Positions 1 to 10,750 of a stretch of 40,739 nt of DNA are shown in pieces (the first letter of the stretch is position 1; the number at the start of each line of letters is the position of its first letter). Source of the DNA: an uncultured Atopobiaceae bacterium (GTDB lineage: Bacteria > Actinomycetota > Coriobacteriia > Coriobacteriales > Atopobiaceae); assembly GCA_947599965.1 (NCBI GenBank), contig CANQFP010000006.1, positions 1-40,739 of the forward strand, read 5' to 3'. The notes below the pieces were generated by a model that searched no databases, had not been told where the DNA came from, and worked only from the letters and a program-made list of their open reading frames with translations. Made by a program: the position numbers and the translations under genes.

Positions 1-79
1 TGATGCTTCTCGTTCGACTTGCATGTGTTAAGCGCGCCGCCAGCGTTCATCCTGAGCCAGGATCGAACTCTCCGTTCAA
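1..79 (-). rRNA. rrs: 16S ribosomal RNA, 5' end only (partial)
   Basis: Read on the minus strand, positions 70 down to 51 match the universal 27F site at the start of 16S rRNA (GAGTTCGATCCTGGCTCAGG), followed by the usual GATGAACGCTGGCGGC and a CACATGCAAGTCGAACG stretch. Aligning with E. coli numbering puts nucleotide 1 near position 78-79. Only about 80 nt are inside the window; the rest lies beyond the left edge. The GTTCGATC variant and the GGATGAACGCTGGCGGCG string are typical of Actinobacteria including Coriobacteriia. The first variable region is cut off, so genus cannot be assigned. Confidence 0.97.
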
Positions 80-350
80 AAAGGTTTGTGAGGGTTTGGG
101 ACCCTCGGACGTGCAATGTGAGATGTTTGAAAGGAAAGTCCAGCCCCAGCCTTTAGATTCGAGTGTGTTCCTTGTTTTAAGGAATCGACATCAAACAAAG
201 GCTTTCAACCAACCGTTAAAGGTTGTCGAAGCATTCGCTGGTTTGCCGTCTTGGCTGCTCGTAGCAGCCACAGTATCCGGTTTTCAAGGTTCGCGGCGCC
301 CGCTCGATCGGTCCCTTCAAGGCCTCACTGCTTTTTGGGCGCGGAGATCA
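80..350 (-). other. rRNA operon leader RNA with hairpins and a boxA-like element
   Basis: This is the transcribed leader between the proximal promoter and 16S. It is clearly less GC-rich than the genes around it and holds simple hairpins: an 8-bp stem TGGCTGCT/AGCAGCCA with a 3-nt loop at 252-270, a TTCCTT/AAGGAA stem at 168-184, and a CAACC/GGTTG stem near 205-225. The minus strand at about 276-290 reads CCTTGAAAACCGGATAC, resembling the CTTTGAAAAC elements seen near boxA antitermination sites in leaders of Gram-positive rRNA operons. The stretch next to 16S probably pairs with sequence downstream of 16S for RNase III processing, but that partner is outside the window. Confidence 0.6.
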
Positions 351-379
351 ACCATAACGCGTATCGTTCCCAGATGCAA
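351..379 (-). promoter_or_regulatory. rRNA promoter P2 (proximal)
   Basis: On the minus strand TTGCAT (-35, 379 to 374) is followed after 17 nt by TATGGT (-10, 356 to 351). Transcription would start near 344, giving a leader of about 265 nt before 16S. Spacing is ideal for the housekeeping sigma factor. Confidence 0.65.
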
Positions 380-447
380 GATCTTTTTACGGGAATTTCG
401 CATTCATGGCTTCTCCAAAGGCCGGGGCCTCGGGCAAGCGCGGAAGC

Positions 448-475
448 AGTCTACCATGCGCGGGGGCACCGTCAA
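448..475 (-). promoter_or_regulatory. rRNA promoter P1 (distal)
   Basis: On the minus strand TTGACG (-35, 475 to 470) is followed after 16 nt by TAGACT (-10, 453 to 448). This is the best consensus promoter in the window. Together with P2, 96 nt downstream, it forms the tandem arrangement common for bacterial rRNA operons. It lies about 105 nt past the stop of the upstream phosphohexomutase-like gene. Confidence 0.72.
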
Positions 476-580
476 GGGTCGATTCGAGACGAATTTCGCC
501 TCCACATCCACTCCACGCCCCATCCGCGAATCTCGGGCCGCTGGGGGGCGGAAGGGCGAGTACGGCGCCCGATCCTCGCG

Positions 581-1978
581 CTAGCGCTCGGCGACCTTGG
601 CCACGATCTCCTCGGCCGCGTCGAGCAGGCGGTCGCGCTCCTTGCGCGTGGGAGCCTCGGCGAAGATGCGCACGAGGGGCTCGGATTCCGAGGTGCGCAC
701 GAGAAACCAGGATTCGTCTGCGAAGTGCATCTCGAGGCCCATGGCATGGCTCATCGAGACGGGCTTCCTGCCGAGGACGGAGCCGGGGTTCACGCCGGGC
801 AACAGGTTCTTGAGCATCTGCTTCATGGCCACGTCGACGGGCACGGTGCGCAGGGCGTAGGCCGTGGTACCGAGGGTGCGGTCGAGCTCGCTCACGAGGG
901 CGGAGAGCGGCTTTCCCGCCTGCGCCATGAGCTCGAGGACGCAGAGCGCCACCACGAAGGCGTCGCGGCTCTCCCCGAAGGCGGGCACCGTGAGGCCGCC
1001 GAGGACGTCGGTCGTGGAGAGGACGCCGCCGGTGTTCACCTCGTCGCGCGCCCAGGCGCGATCGTCCCCCACGCGCACGATCTCGAGGCCGAGGCGCTTG
1101 GCCTGCCGCGCGGGCACGACCGAGGCCGTCCGCGGCACCACCACGCGGCCCGTGAGGCCGCGATGCTCCACGAGATGCGCCATCACGAGGGCGTGCACCT
1201 TGGGCGAGGGCACGAGCCTGCCGGCCTCGTCGATGACGGCGAGGCGGTTCGAGGGGCCGTCGAAGACGAGGCCCACCTCGGCGTCGCCTGTCGCCACCAC
1301 GCGCTCGGCCTCGTCCACCCAGGGCTCGACCGCCGCCGGGTGGAGGCCGCCGAAGTCGTCGAGGAGGGCGCCGTGGATCTCGCGGGCGCGAAGCCCCCAG
1401 CCGACCAACAGCGAACGCGCCGTGGTGCGGGCCGTGCCGAAGAGCGGATCGACGAGGCAGCTCGCCCGCCGCTTCGCGAGCGGGGCGAGATCGAAGGATT
1501 CGCGCAGATGCACGAGGTAGGAGCCCGTGAGGTCGGCGAGCCCGAAGGAGGCCGCGCTGTCGGGCACGGAGCGCGGCGCCATGCGCTCGATGAGGGCCGC
1601 TTCCTCGGCGCCCATGGCGTGACCGCGCCCATCGCGCACGCGAATGCCGAGGTAGCTCGCCGAACGGTGGTCGGCGCCGACCATGAAGCCGCCCGCTGCC
1701 TCGTCGTCTTCGGCGAGGGCGTGGTTGAGCGCCGGCATGGGCGAGGGCGCCTCGGCGAGCGTGACCTCGAAACCCTCGGCCGCCGTGAGGCCGGCCACGG
1801 CGCGGGCGATCTCATCCGAGCCCGCGCGGGTGTCGAAGGCCACGTAGGCCCTGGTGCCCCGATCGTCGTGTTTCCAGAGCTCGGCCACGGCCCAGGCGAT
1901 GCGCAGGGCGACGTCCTTCGCCTCGTCGAGGGACTTCCTCGAATACCAGCCGTCGTTGGTGAAGCGGATGTAGGCCAT
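581..1978 (-). CDS. Alpha-D-phosphohexomutase-like protein with degenerate catalytic loops
   Basis: A 465-residue protein with the domain order of the phosphoglucomutase/phosphomannomutase superfamily: an N-terminal RFTNDGW motif (5-11), a VAFDTR strand (46-51), and a C-terminal phosphate-binding loop RTSESEPLVRIF close to the family RPSGTEPxxR. The residues needed for chemistry are missing. The phosphoserine loop (family TASHNP) reads GADHRS at 101-106, with Asp103 in place of the Ser. The magnesium loop (family DGDADR) reads DGPSNR at 240-245. No GEESG sugar loop is visible. The chosen ATG follows directly after galU (35 nt) and begins the recognisable domain. Position beside galU suggests a link to hexose-1-phosphate or UDP-sugar metabolism, but as written it looks like a pseudoenzyme that may bind a sugar phosphate. 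A working mutase with unusual loops cannot be excluded. Confidence 0.8.
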   Translation of the reverse strand: MAYIRFTNDGWYSRKSLDEAKDVALRIAWAVAELWKHDDRGTRAYVAFDTRAGSDEIARAVAGLTAAEGFEVTLAEAPSPMPALNHALAEDDEAAGGFMVGADHRSASYLGIRVRDGRGHAMGAEEAALIERMAPRSVPDSAASFGLADLTGSYLVHLRESFDLAPLAKRRASCLVDPLFGTARTTARSLLVGWGLRAREIHGALLDDFGGLHPAAVEPWVDEAERVVATGDAEVGLVFDGPSNRLAVIDEAGRLVPSPKVHALVMAHLVEHRGLTGRVVVPRTASVVPARQAKRLGLEIVRVGDDRAWARDEVNTGGVLSTTDVLGGLTVPAFGESRDAFVVALCVLELMAQAGKPLSALVSELDRTLGTTAYALRTVPVDVAMKQMLKNLLPGVNPGSVLGRKPVSMSHAMGLEMHFADESWFLVRTSESEPLVRIFAEAPTRKERDRLLDAAEEIVAKVAER

Positions 1979-2012
1979 GCGCGGGCGATCCTTAAGACGT
2001 GCGGGTGTGTTG

Positions 2013-2900
2013 TTAGGGGATGAGCTGCGCGTCGTCGCCGAGCTCCTCGAAGAACGCCTCGAGGGAGCCCTCGTCGTGGAGGGCCATGCGGGCGTTGGCC
2101 GCGGCCCACGTGGCGGGCGTGCCGGTGTCGAGGCCGTCGCGGCCGTCGACGACGAGCGCGAACATCTCCTCCTCGGCGAGCAGGCGCACGAGGGCGTCGG
2201 TGAGTTGGATCTCGCCGCCCGCTCCCGTGCCCTGATCGGCGAGGAGCCCCATGACGCGCGGGGAGAGCAGGTAGCGCCCGACGATGGCGAGGTGCGTGGG
2301 GGCGACTTCGGGCGCGGGCTTCTCCACGAGCCCCGAGAGCTTGAGCACGGCGCCCGGCGCATCGGGGTCTGCGCCCTCGACGAGATCGCCGGCCACGATG
2401 CCCCAGCGTCCGGTCGTGGAGGGATCCACCGGCGCCACGCAGATGACGGAGGCGCCGCCGTGGGCCGCCGAGACGGCCGCCATCGCGGGGCTCATGCCGT
2501 GGGCCGGCACGACGTAGTCGCCGAGGAGCACGAAGAAGGGCTCCTCGCCCACCTCGCTCGCGGCCTGGAGCACGGCGTGGCCGAGGCCGAGCGGCTCATC
2601 CTGGTAGACGAAGGCCACGGGAAGCTCGCCCGCCTCGCGCACCTTCTCGGCGAGCGCCCCCTTGCCGTGCTCCTCGAGGAAGCCCTCGAGCTTCGGCGCG
2701 GGCGAGAAGTAGGCCTCGAGCATGGGCTTCTCGTGGGAGTTCACGATGATGGCGGCGTCCACGCCCTCGACGTCGAGGGCCTCCTCCACCACGTGCTGGA
2801 TGACGGGCTTGGAGAGCAGCGGCAACAGCTCCTTGGGCACGCCCTTCGTCGCGGGGAGGAACCGGGTGCCCAGACCCGCCGCCGGAATGATCGCCTTCAT
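2013..2900 (-). CDS. galU: UTP--glucose-1-phosphate uridylyltransferase
   Basis: A 295-residue nucleotidyltransferase that makes UDP-glucose from UTP and glucose-1-phosphate for cell-envelope glycans and galactose metabolism. The start MKAIIPAAGLGTRFLPATK is the family nucleotide-binding signature, followed by PKELLP, VIQHVVEEA, the acidic GDYVV motif, GRWGIV and GLVEKP segments typical of bacterial GalU. Length matches the family. The frame is open further upstream, but the ATG at 2900 sits behind a GAGAGG site and starts the conserved sequence exactly. It is followed on the same strand by the phosphohexomutase-like gene after 34 nt, so the two are probably cotranscribed. Confidence 0.95.
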   Translation of the reverse strand: MKAIIPAAGLGTRFLPATKGVPKELLPLLSKPVIQHVVEEALDVEGVDAAIIVNSHEKPMLEAYFSPAPKLEGFLEEHGKGALAEKVREAGELPVAFVYQDEPLGLGHAVLQAASEVGEEPFFVLLGDYVVPAHGMSPAMAAVSAAHGGASVICVAPVDPSTTGRWGIVAGDLVEGADPDAPGAVLKLSGLVEKPAPEVAPTHLAIVGRYLLSPRVMGLLADQGTGAGGEIQLTDALVRLLAEEEMFALVVDGRDGLDTGTPATWAAANARMALHDEGSLEAFFEELGDDAQLIP

Positions 2901-2960
2901 GCTCGCCGCCTCTCTCGCGCGGGCGCTCACGCCACCCGCTCGCATCGTCCTGAGATCAGA

Positions 2961-3476
2961 TCACTCGTGCACGCTCGCACCATGGACGCTATCGTCCGTG
3001 AAATCCTTCACCACCATGCCCTGACCCTCGAGGTGACGGGTCCAGCGGCGCATGGTCTCGGCCGACAGCGCGTGCTCCATGAGGCACGCCTCGGCGTCGG
3101 CCGTCGGCGGCTCCACGCCCAGCTCGTCTTCGAGGAAGGTCCGGAGCATCCGGTGGCACTTCCAGAGGAGCTCGGCGTAGGCGCGCCCCTGCTCGGTGAG
3201 GCCAACCCGCCCGTAGCGATGCTGCTCCACGTAGCCTTTGTCCTTGAGGGTCGCGAGCGCCTTGTTCACGCTCGCCTTCGAGACGTCGAGGAGCTCCGCC
3301 ACCGCGACCGAGCGCACGGCCTCGGCGCCGTCCTCCTCGAGCATGATTCGCCAGATGGCCTCGAGGTAGTCCTCGTTGGCCATGCTGAGGCTGTGGAGCT
3401 CGCCCCATGGAGCCACGGTGGGCTCCGGATCTGCTCGGACGTCGTTTTCGGCGCCCCGTTCCCTCGGCTGCGTCAT
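2961..3476 (-). CDS. DtxR/MntR-family metal-dependent transcriptional regulator
   Basis: 171 residues: an unusual 32-residue leader, a winged helix-turn-helix (about 33-96, NEDYLEAIWRI to GLTEQG) and the metal-binding dimerisation domain (97-155). There is no C-terminal SH3 domain, as in Bacillus MntR. Candidate metal ligands by alignment with MntR are Asp36, Glu39, His108, Cys131, Glu134 and His135. Asp36 matches the manganese regulator MntR, while Cys131 matches Cys102 of the iron regulators DtxR/IdeR, where MntR has Glu. It probably represses manganese or iron uptake genes in metal-replete cells. No transporter is nearby. The start at 3476 is chosen because AGGAGG lies 5 nt ahead; an ATG at 3383 would give the minimal family length. 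Confidence 0.88.
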   Translation of the reverse strand: MTQPRERGAENDVRADPEPTVAPWGELHSLSMANEDYLEAIWRIMLEEDGAEAVRSVAVAELLDVSKASVNKALATLKDKGYVEQHRYGRVGLTEQGRAYAELLWKCHRMLRTFLEDELGVEPPTADAEACLMEHALSAETMRRWTRHLEGQGMVVKDFTDDSVHGASVHE

Positions 3477-3499
3477 GTCTCCTCCTCGCGGCACGGCCC

Positions 3500-4759
3500 C
3501 TAGGCCGAAAGAAGGCTCACCTCGGCGCCCAGGCTCTGCAGCTTGGGCACGAAGTTCTCGTAGCCCCGTTCGATGTGGTGGATGTCGGAGACGGTGGTGT
3601 AGCCGTCGGCCACGAGCCCGGCCAGGACGAGCGCCGCACCACCGCGCAGATCGGGGGCCGTGACCGGCGCCCCGGAGAGGGCGGGCACGCCGTGGACGAT
3701 GGCGTGGTGGCCCTCGATGGTGATGTCCGCCCCCATGCGTGCGAGCTCGGCCGCGAGCATGAAGCGGCTCTCGAAGATGTTTTCGGTGACCACGCAGGTG
3801 CCGCCGGCCACGGAGAGGAGCACCATGGTCTGGGCCTGCATGTCGGTGGGAAAGCCCGGGAAGGGCAGAGTCTGGATGTCGAGGGAGCGGATCTGCCCAT
3901 CGCGGCGGATGGTCACGCGGCGCTCGCCGCGCTCGACGCCCATGCCCATGGCCTCGTATTTGCGGAGCACCATCTCCAGGTGCACCGGCTCGAAGCCCTC
4001 GACGGTCACGGGGCCGCCGGCGAGCGCGCCCGCGGCGAGGAACGTGCCCGCCTCGATGCGATCGCCCACCACCTCGTGCTCCACGGGATGCAACTCGGAG
4101 ACGCCGTGGACGACGATGGTGGGGCTGCCCGCGCCCTCGATCTCGGCACCCATCTCGGCGAGCATCTCGGCGAGGTCGCAGATCTCCGGCTCGCGCGCGG
4201 CGTTCTCGATGGTCGTATCGCCCTCGGCGAGGACGGCCGCCATGAGGAGGTTCTCCGTGGCGCCCACGCTCGCGAACTCGAGCGGCACGACGGTGCCACG
4301 CAGGCGATCGGGCACGTGCGCCTTGATGTCGCCGTGGTCGACGCTGAACTCCACGCCGAGCGCCGTGAGCCCGGCGAGATGCATGTCGATCTTGCGGGCG
4401 CCGATGTTGCAGCCGCCCGGCATGGCCACCCGAGCCTCGCCGAAGCGCGCGATGAGCGGCCCGAGCACGGCCGTGGAGGCGCGCATCTGGGCCACGAGCT
4501 CATAGGGGGTGACCCACGAGGCCACGGGTGCGGTGTCGATCACGAGGGTGTGCTCGTCCTCGACGTCGATGGTGGCGCCGAGGCGCTTCAGGACCTTGCC
4601 CATCACGTGGACGTCGGAGATGTTGGGGACGTTCGTGAGCCGCGAGACGCCCGGCGCCATGAGCGTCGCCGCCATGAGCTTCAAGGCTGAGTTCTTGGCG
4701 CCCTCGACCTTGACCGTGCCGGCCAAGGGCCTGCCGCCGACGACTCGGATCGCCTCCAC
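3500..4759 (-). CDS. murA: UDP-N-acetylglucosamine 1-carboxyvinyltransferase
   Basis: 419 residues; transfers enolpyruvate from PEP to UDP-GlcNAc, the first committed step of peptidoglycan synthesis in the cytoplasm. Visible family marks are the N-terminal VEGAKNSAL (substrate Lys-Asn pair), the loop GGCNIGARKIDMH carrying the catalytic Cys that fosfomycin attacks, and the C-terminal RGGAALVLAGL segment. Keeping Cys rather than Asp in the loop predicts fosfomycin sensitivity at the target. It starts with GTG at 4759, with GAGGAGG six nt upstream; the longer open frame upstream has no conserved sequence. The metal regulator follows 23 nt downstream. murA here follows the ATP synthase operon with 116 nt between. 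Confidence 0.96.
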   Translation of the reverse strand: MEAIRVVGGRPLAGTVKVEGAKNSALKLMAATLMAPGVSRLTNVPNISDVHVMGKVLKRLGATIDVEDEHTLVIDTAPVASWVTPYELVAQMRASTAVLGPLIARFGEARVAMPGGCNIGARKIDMHLAGLTALGVEFSVDHGDIKAHVPDRLRGTVVPLEFASVGATENLLMAAVLAEGDTTIENAAREPEICDLAEMLAEMGAEIEGAGSPTIVVHGVSELHPVEHEVVGDRIEAGTFLAAGALAGGPVTVEGFEPVHLEMVLRKYEAMGMGVERGERRVTIRRDGQIRSLDIQTLPFPGFPTDMQAQTMVLLSVAGGTCVVTENIFESRFMLAAELARMGADITIEGHHAIVHGVPALSGAPVTAPDLRGGAALVLAGLVADGYTTVSDIHHIERGYENFVPKLQSLGAEVSLLSA

Positions 4760-4875
4760 GCCCCCTCCTCGTTCGCGCGCCGCCGCGGAGCCCGAACGCC
4801 CCGCATCGGGCACCCATTCTAGTTGAGACGCTGTGGAGCTCGCGTGATGAGGGCGCAGCCGCGCCGGCGCGAGCC

Positions 4876-5301
4876 CTAGGAGTTGTACTGCTCGTTCACC
4901 TTCAGGAGCAGATCGCACCAGCGGATCTTGCTCTCGTAGTAGGAGCGGCCGGGGTCGTCGGCCGCGAGTTCCTCGAGGGCGTCCTCGGCGTCGTCCTTCG
5001 TATCCTCCACCACGTCGGGGTCGATGTCGTTCACCCGGCGCGCGTGGTCGGCCAGCACGATGACGTGCTCGTCGGTGATGCCCGCGTAGCCGCCGGAGAT
5101 GACGATCCGCGTGAGCGTCTCGCCATCCTCGTCGGGCACGTGGTTGATGCGCATGACGCCCTCGCCGAGCGCGCAGATCTCGGGCGCGTGATGGGGCAGG
5201 ACGCCGAGCTCGCCGGTGCGGGTGAGGAGCGTCACCGAGAGCGCGTCGCCCTCGGAGAGGAGCTTATCGGGGCGCACGATCTGGTATTTGAAGGTATCCA
5301 A
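4876..5301 (-). CDS. atpC: F1 ATP synthase subunit epsilon
   Basis: 141 residues. The epsilon subunit is part of the rotating central stalk and can inhibit ATP hydrolysis. The N-terminal beta-sandwich is recognisable (FKYQIVRPDKLL, GELGVLPHHAPEI, ISGGYAGI), followed by an acidic helical C-terminal part (about 85-141) longer in charge than usual. The start is a TTG at 5301: an in-frame TAG lies four codons upstream and no ATG precedes the conserved sequence. An AAGGA site is only about 2 nt from the TTG, so translation may be weak. Last gene of the atp operon, 81 nt after atpD. The minus strand just past its stop can fold into a GC-rich hairpin without a U-tract. Confidence 0.94.
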   Translation of the reverse strand: MDTFKYQIVRPDKLLSEGDALSVTLLTRTGELGVLPHHAPEICALGEGVMRINHVPDEDGETLTRIVISGGYAGITDEHVIVLADHARRVNDIDPDVVEDTKDDAEDALEELAADDPGRSYYESKIRWCDLLLKVNEQYNS

Positions 5302-5382
5302 CGTCCTTACCTAATCATTCATCGTCATCCATGGCGAGGCGTTCCGTGGTGCCCTGGATCGGTGCGATCGCGAAGGCACGGC

Positions 5383-7775
<2,393 letters not shown>

Positions 7776-7778
7776 GGG

Positions 7779-9479
7779 TTAGGCGGGCTCCCCCGGCGTC
7801 TCGGGGACGCTGCCGGCCGAGTTCTCGAGCTCCTCGGCGAGCTCCTCCGCGCCGATCTCGCCCTTCTGCGCCTCGGCCACGGTGGCCGCGTGGCGGCGCG
7901 CGGTGAGGGCGGCGACGAAGCGATCCTTGAAGCTCGTGATGGCGTTGTCGAGCTCGGCGGCCGTGTCGTCGGCGATCTTTCCGCCCTCGGCGAGCTTCTG
8001 GCGCAGCGCGTCGCGCGAGCTCCTGAGGAACTCCACGAGCCCGTCGCGGAAGCCGAGCACGTCGGTGACCTCGATGTCGTCGAGGTAGCCGTGGTTGCCG
8101 GCGTAGATGACGGCCACCTGGTCGCAGGCGGCGAGCGCCGAGAAGCGCCCCTGGCGCAGAAGCTCGGTCATGCGCGCACCGCGGCGGAGCTGGGCCGTCG
8201 TCGCCTTGTCGAGATCGGTGCCGAACTGCGCGAAGCTCTGGAGCTCGGCGTAGCTCGCCAGATCGAGGCGCAGGTTGCCGGCCACCTGCTTCATGGCCGG
8301 GATCTGCGCGGAGCCGCCCACGCGCGAGACGGAGATGCCCACGTCGACGGCCGGGCGCTGGCCCTGGAAGAAGAGGTTCGACTGCAGATAGATCTGGCCG
8401 TCGGTGATGGAGATCACGTTCGTGGGGATGTAGGCGGAGACGTCGCCCTCCTGCGTCTCGATGATGGGGAGCGCCGTGAGCGAGCCGCCGCCGTGGGCGT
8501 CGTCGAGCTTGCAGGCGCGCTCGAGCAGGCGGGAGTGCAGGTAGAAGATGTCGCCGGGATAGGCCTCGCGTCCGGGCGGACGATGGAGCGTGAGCGACAT
8601 CTGGCGATAGGCGACGGCCTGCTTCGAGAGGTCGTCGTAGACCACGAGCACGTGGCCGCCGGGGTTGTCGGCCGTGGCCGGCTCGCCATCCGCGCCGTTG
8701 TACATGAAGTACTCGCCGATGGCGGCTCCCGCCATGGGGGCGATGTATTGGAGCGGCGCCGATTCCGCGGCCGTGGCCGAGACGATGATCGTCTTGTCCA
8801 TGGCGTGGTGACGCTCGAGGGTCTCCTTGATGGTGGCCACCGTGGAGGCCTTCTGGCCGATGGCGACGTAGATGCAGATCATGTCGCTCGAGGCCTGGTT
8901 GATGATGGTGTCGACGGCGATGGCCGTCTTGCCGGTCTTGCGGTCGCCGATGATGAGCTCGCGCTGGCCCCGGCCGATGGGGATCATCGCGTCGATGGCC
9001 ATGAGGCCGGTCTGCACCGGCTCGCACACGGGCTTGCGGGCCATGATGCCGGGCGCCTTGAACTCGATGGGGCGCCGGGCGACGGTGTTCAGGGGGCCGA
9101 GGCCGTCGATGGGCTCGCCGAGCGGGTTCACCACGCGACCGAGCATGGCGGGCCCGACGGGGATGTCCATGACGCGCCCGGTGGTGCGCACCTCGTCGCC
9201 CTCGCGGATGGAGTCGACGTCGCCGAAGAGCACGGCGCCCACCTCGTCCTCATCGAGGTTCTGCGCGAGGCCGAAGACGTGCTTCTTGGTGATGGAGCTG
9301 GTGAAATCGAGGAGCTCGCCGGCCATGGCGCGCCTGAGCCCCGACACGCGGGCCACGCCGTCGCCGATCTCGGTGACGGTGGAGACGTCCGTGGTGTCGA
9401 TGTGGGGCTCCACCGCGTCCAGGCGCTGGCGGAGCAGATCGGCGATGGAGGCGGGCTTGATGTCGATCGTCGCGTCCAT
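7779..9479 (-). CDS. atpA: F1 ATP synthase subunit alpha
   Basis: 566 residues, about 50-60 longer than most bacterial alpha subunits because of a charged tail (from about 525, ending in a Pro/Glu-rich stretch). The P-loop GDRKTGKT is at 178-185, with [21 protein letters not shown] and SRVGGSAQ motifs following. It binds nucleotide at the non-catalytic sites and forms the stator ring with beta. AGGAGG stands 5 nt before the ATG, and this site overlaps the TAG stop of atpH, so the genes are closely coupled. Confidence 0.98.
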   Translation of the reverse strand: MDATIDIKPASIADLLRQRLDAVEPHIDTTDVSTVTEIGDGVARVSGLRRAMAGELLDFTSSITKKHVFGLAQNLDEDEVGAVLFGDVDSIREGDEVRTTGRVMDIPVGPAMLGRVVNPLGEPIDGLGPLNTVARRPIEFKAPGIMARKPVCEPVQTGLMAIDAMIPIGRGQRELIIGDRKTGKTAIAVDTIINQASSDMICIYVAIGQKASTVATIKETLERHHAMDKTIIVSATAAESAPLQYIAPMAGAAIGEYFMYNGADGEPATADNPGGHVLVVYDDLSKQAVAYRQMSLTLHRPPGREAYPGDIFYLHSRLLERACKLDDAHGGGSLTALPIIETQEGDVSAYIPTNVISITDGQIYLQSNLFFQGQRPAVDVGISVSRVGGSAQIPAMKQVAGNLRLDLASYAELQSFAQFGTDLDKATTAQLRRGARMTELLRQGRFSALAACDQVAVIYAGNHGYLDDIEVTDVLGFRDGLVEFLRSSRDALRQKLAEGGKIADDTAAELDNAITSFKDRFVAALTARRHAATVAEAQKGEIGAEELAEELENSAGSVPETPGEPA

Positions 9480-9486
9480 GGCCCTC

Positions 9487-9951
9487 CTAAGCTTCGCGTT
9501 GTGCGTTCTTCAAGGCCTGACGCGCGCTCTCGAGCTGGGTGCGCACGGAGGCGTCCTTGCGCTCGCCACGCGCGTTCACGATGATCCCGCCGATGATGGA
9601 GGGGTCGACCGTCTCCACGAGCTGGATGGGGCCCGAGTACTCGGCCTTGAGGAATTCCTTCACCTCCCGGCGGAGGTCGTCGTCGAGGGGGATCGCCGTG
9701 GTCACGTCCACGACCGTCACATCGCCTTGGGCGCGGAAGAGGTCGTTGTAGCGCGCCGAGATGAGCGGCAGGAGCTTGTCGTCCCCGCGCTCGAGGATGA
9801 CGCGCATCGTGTCGTTCACCTCGTCGAGGCTCTCGGCGAGATGGTCGATGACGGCGAGATCCTCGAGCTCGCGGCCCTGCGATTGGGCCGCCTCGAGCAG
9901 CGTGGCGGCGTAGGCCTCGACCTTGGCGTGATCCTCGGCGCTAAGACTCAT
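9487..9951 (-). CDS. atpH: F1 ATP synthase subunit delta, short form
   Basis: 154 residues. Delta caps F1 and ties it to the peripheral stalk b subunits. The C-terminal part is clearly delta/OSCP (a VDVTTAIPL strand, then [20 protein letters not shown], and a final QLESARQAL helix). The N-terminal helical domain is only about 75 residues instead of about 105, so one or two helices seem to be missing from the middle. The ATG at 9951 lies inside the end of atpF (11-nt overlap); the open frame further upstream is only the shadow of atpF. Identity is certain from position and C-terminus; the shortening is an observation worth checking. Confidence 0.92.
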   Translation of the reverse strand: MSLSAEDHAKVEAYAATLLEAAQSQGRELEDLAVIDHLAESLDEVNDTMRVILERGDDKLLPLISARYNDLFRAQGDVTVVDVTTAIPLDDDLRREVKEFLKAEYSGPIQLVETVDPSIIGGIIVNARGERKDASVRTQLESARQALKNAQREA

Positions 9952-10525
9952 CGATATCCCCTGCCTTGGCGAGGTAGCGCTCGATGATGCGCTTCTGCGC
10001 GTCCTCGTCGAGGGATTCGCCGATGATCTTCGACGCGAGGTCCACCGAGATGTCGGCCACCTGCTCGGTGAGCTCGTCCATCGTGGCGTCACGCTCGGCG
10101 GCGAGCGCCTCGCGCGTGCGTTCAGCGAGCTCACTTGCCTGCTTGCGGGCGTCTTCGAGGATCTCGGCCTTCGTGGCCTCGGCGGATTTCCTGGCGTCGG
10201 CGATGATGCCGTCGGCCTTGGCCTGGGCCTTCTGGATGACGGCCTCAGACTTGCGGAGCGCCTTCACCGCGTCGAGCTTCGTCTTCTCGGATTCATCGAT
10301 GTTGTCCTGGATCGTCTGCTGGCGGGAATCCAGCGTCTTGAGCACGCTCGGCCAGATGAACTTGGCGAGCACGACCCAGATGACGATGAAGGCGATGAGC
10401 GCCGGGAAGAACTCGGCGGGCTTGGGGATGAGGATGTCGAAGGCGGTGATCGCCAGGGCCGGGCGGGGCCAGAGGAGCACCCCGAGCATGGCGACCAGTG
10501 CCACCCCCTTCGGGAAGCGACGCAT
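9941..10525 (-). CDS. atpF: F0 ATP synthase subunit b
   Basis: 194 residues. Peripheral stalk subunit. It has a signal-like hydrophobic N-terminus (about 7-25, ending PALA), a transmembrane helix (about 40-60, FFPALIAFIVIWVVLAKFIW) and a long charged helix with heptad character to the end. The extra N-terminal hydrophobic segment resembles the b subunits of several Actinobacteria and Firmicutes. Whether it is cleaved is unknown. Starts with ATG behind GGGAGG and overlaps atpH by 11 nt. Confidence 0.97.
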   Translation of the reverse strand: MRRFPKGVALVAMLGVLLWPRPALAITAFDILIPKPAEFFPALIAFIVIWVVLAKFIWPSVLKTLDSRQQTIQDNIDESEKTKLDAVKALRKSEAVIQKAQAKADGIIADARKSAEATKAEILEDARKQASELAERTREALAAERDATMDELTEQVADISVDLASKIIGESLDEDAQKRIIERYLAKAGDIDES

Positions 10526-10545
10526 GCTGGGAACCTCCCGGTTGA

Positions 10546-10740
10546 CTACGACACGACGAGCGCGACCACGAAGCCGATGAGCGCGAGGGCTTCGACGAAG
10601 GCCGAGCCGAGGATGAAGACGGTGAAGAGGCGCCCTTGCACCTCCGGCTGGCGCGCCATGGACGTCGTGGCGCCGTAGGCCGCGATGCCGATGCCGATGC
10701 CGGCGCCGATGACGCCGAGACCGTATCCGATAACTCCCAC
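10546..10740 (-). CDS. atpE: F0 ATP synthase subunit c
   Basis: 64 residues, two transmembrane helices joined by the polar loop RQPE (30-33). Helix 1 is glycine-rich (GAGIGIGIAAYG), helix 2 carries the ion-binding carboxylate Glu50 in SAFVEALALIG. The positions that bind sodium in Na+-dependent rings (Gln in helix 1, Ser or Thr after the Glu) are Ile and Ala here, so the enzyme is expected to use protons. The start is the GTG at 10740, four nt behind GGAGG; the frame is open further upstream but that part is not c-subunit-like. Confidence 0.97.
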   Translation of the reverse strand: MGVIGYGLGVIGAGIGIGIAAYGATTSMARQPEVQGRLFTVFILGSAFVEALALIGFVVALVVS

Positions 10741-10750
10741 GATTCCTCCT

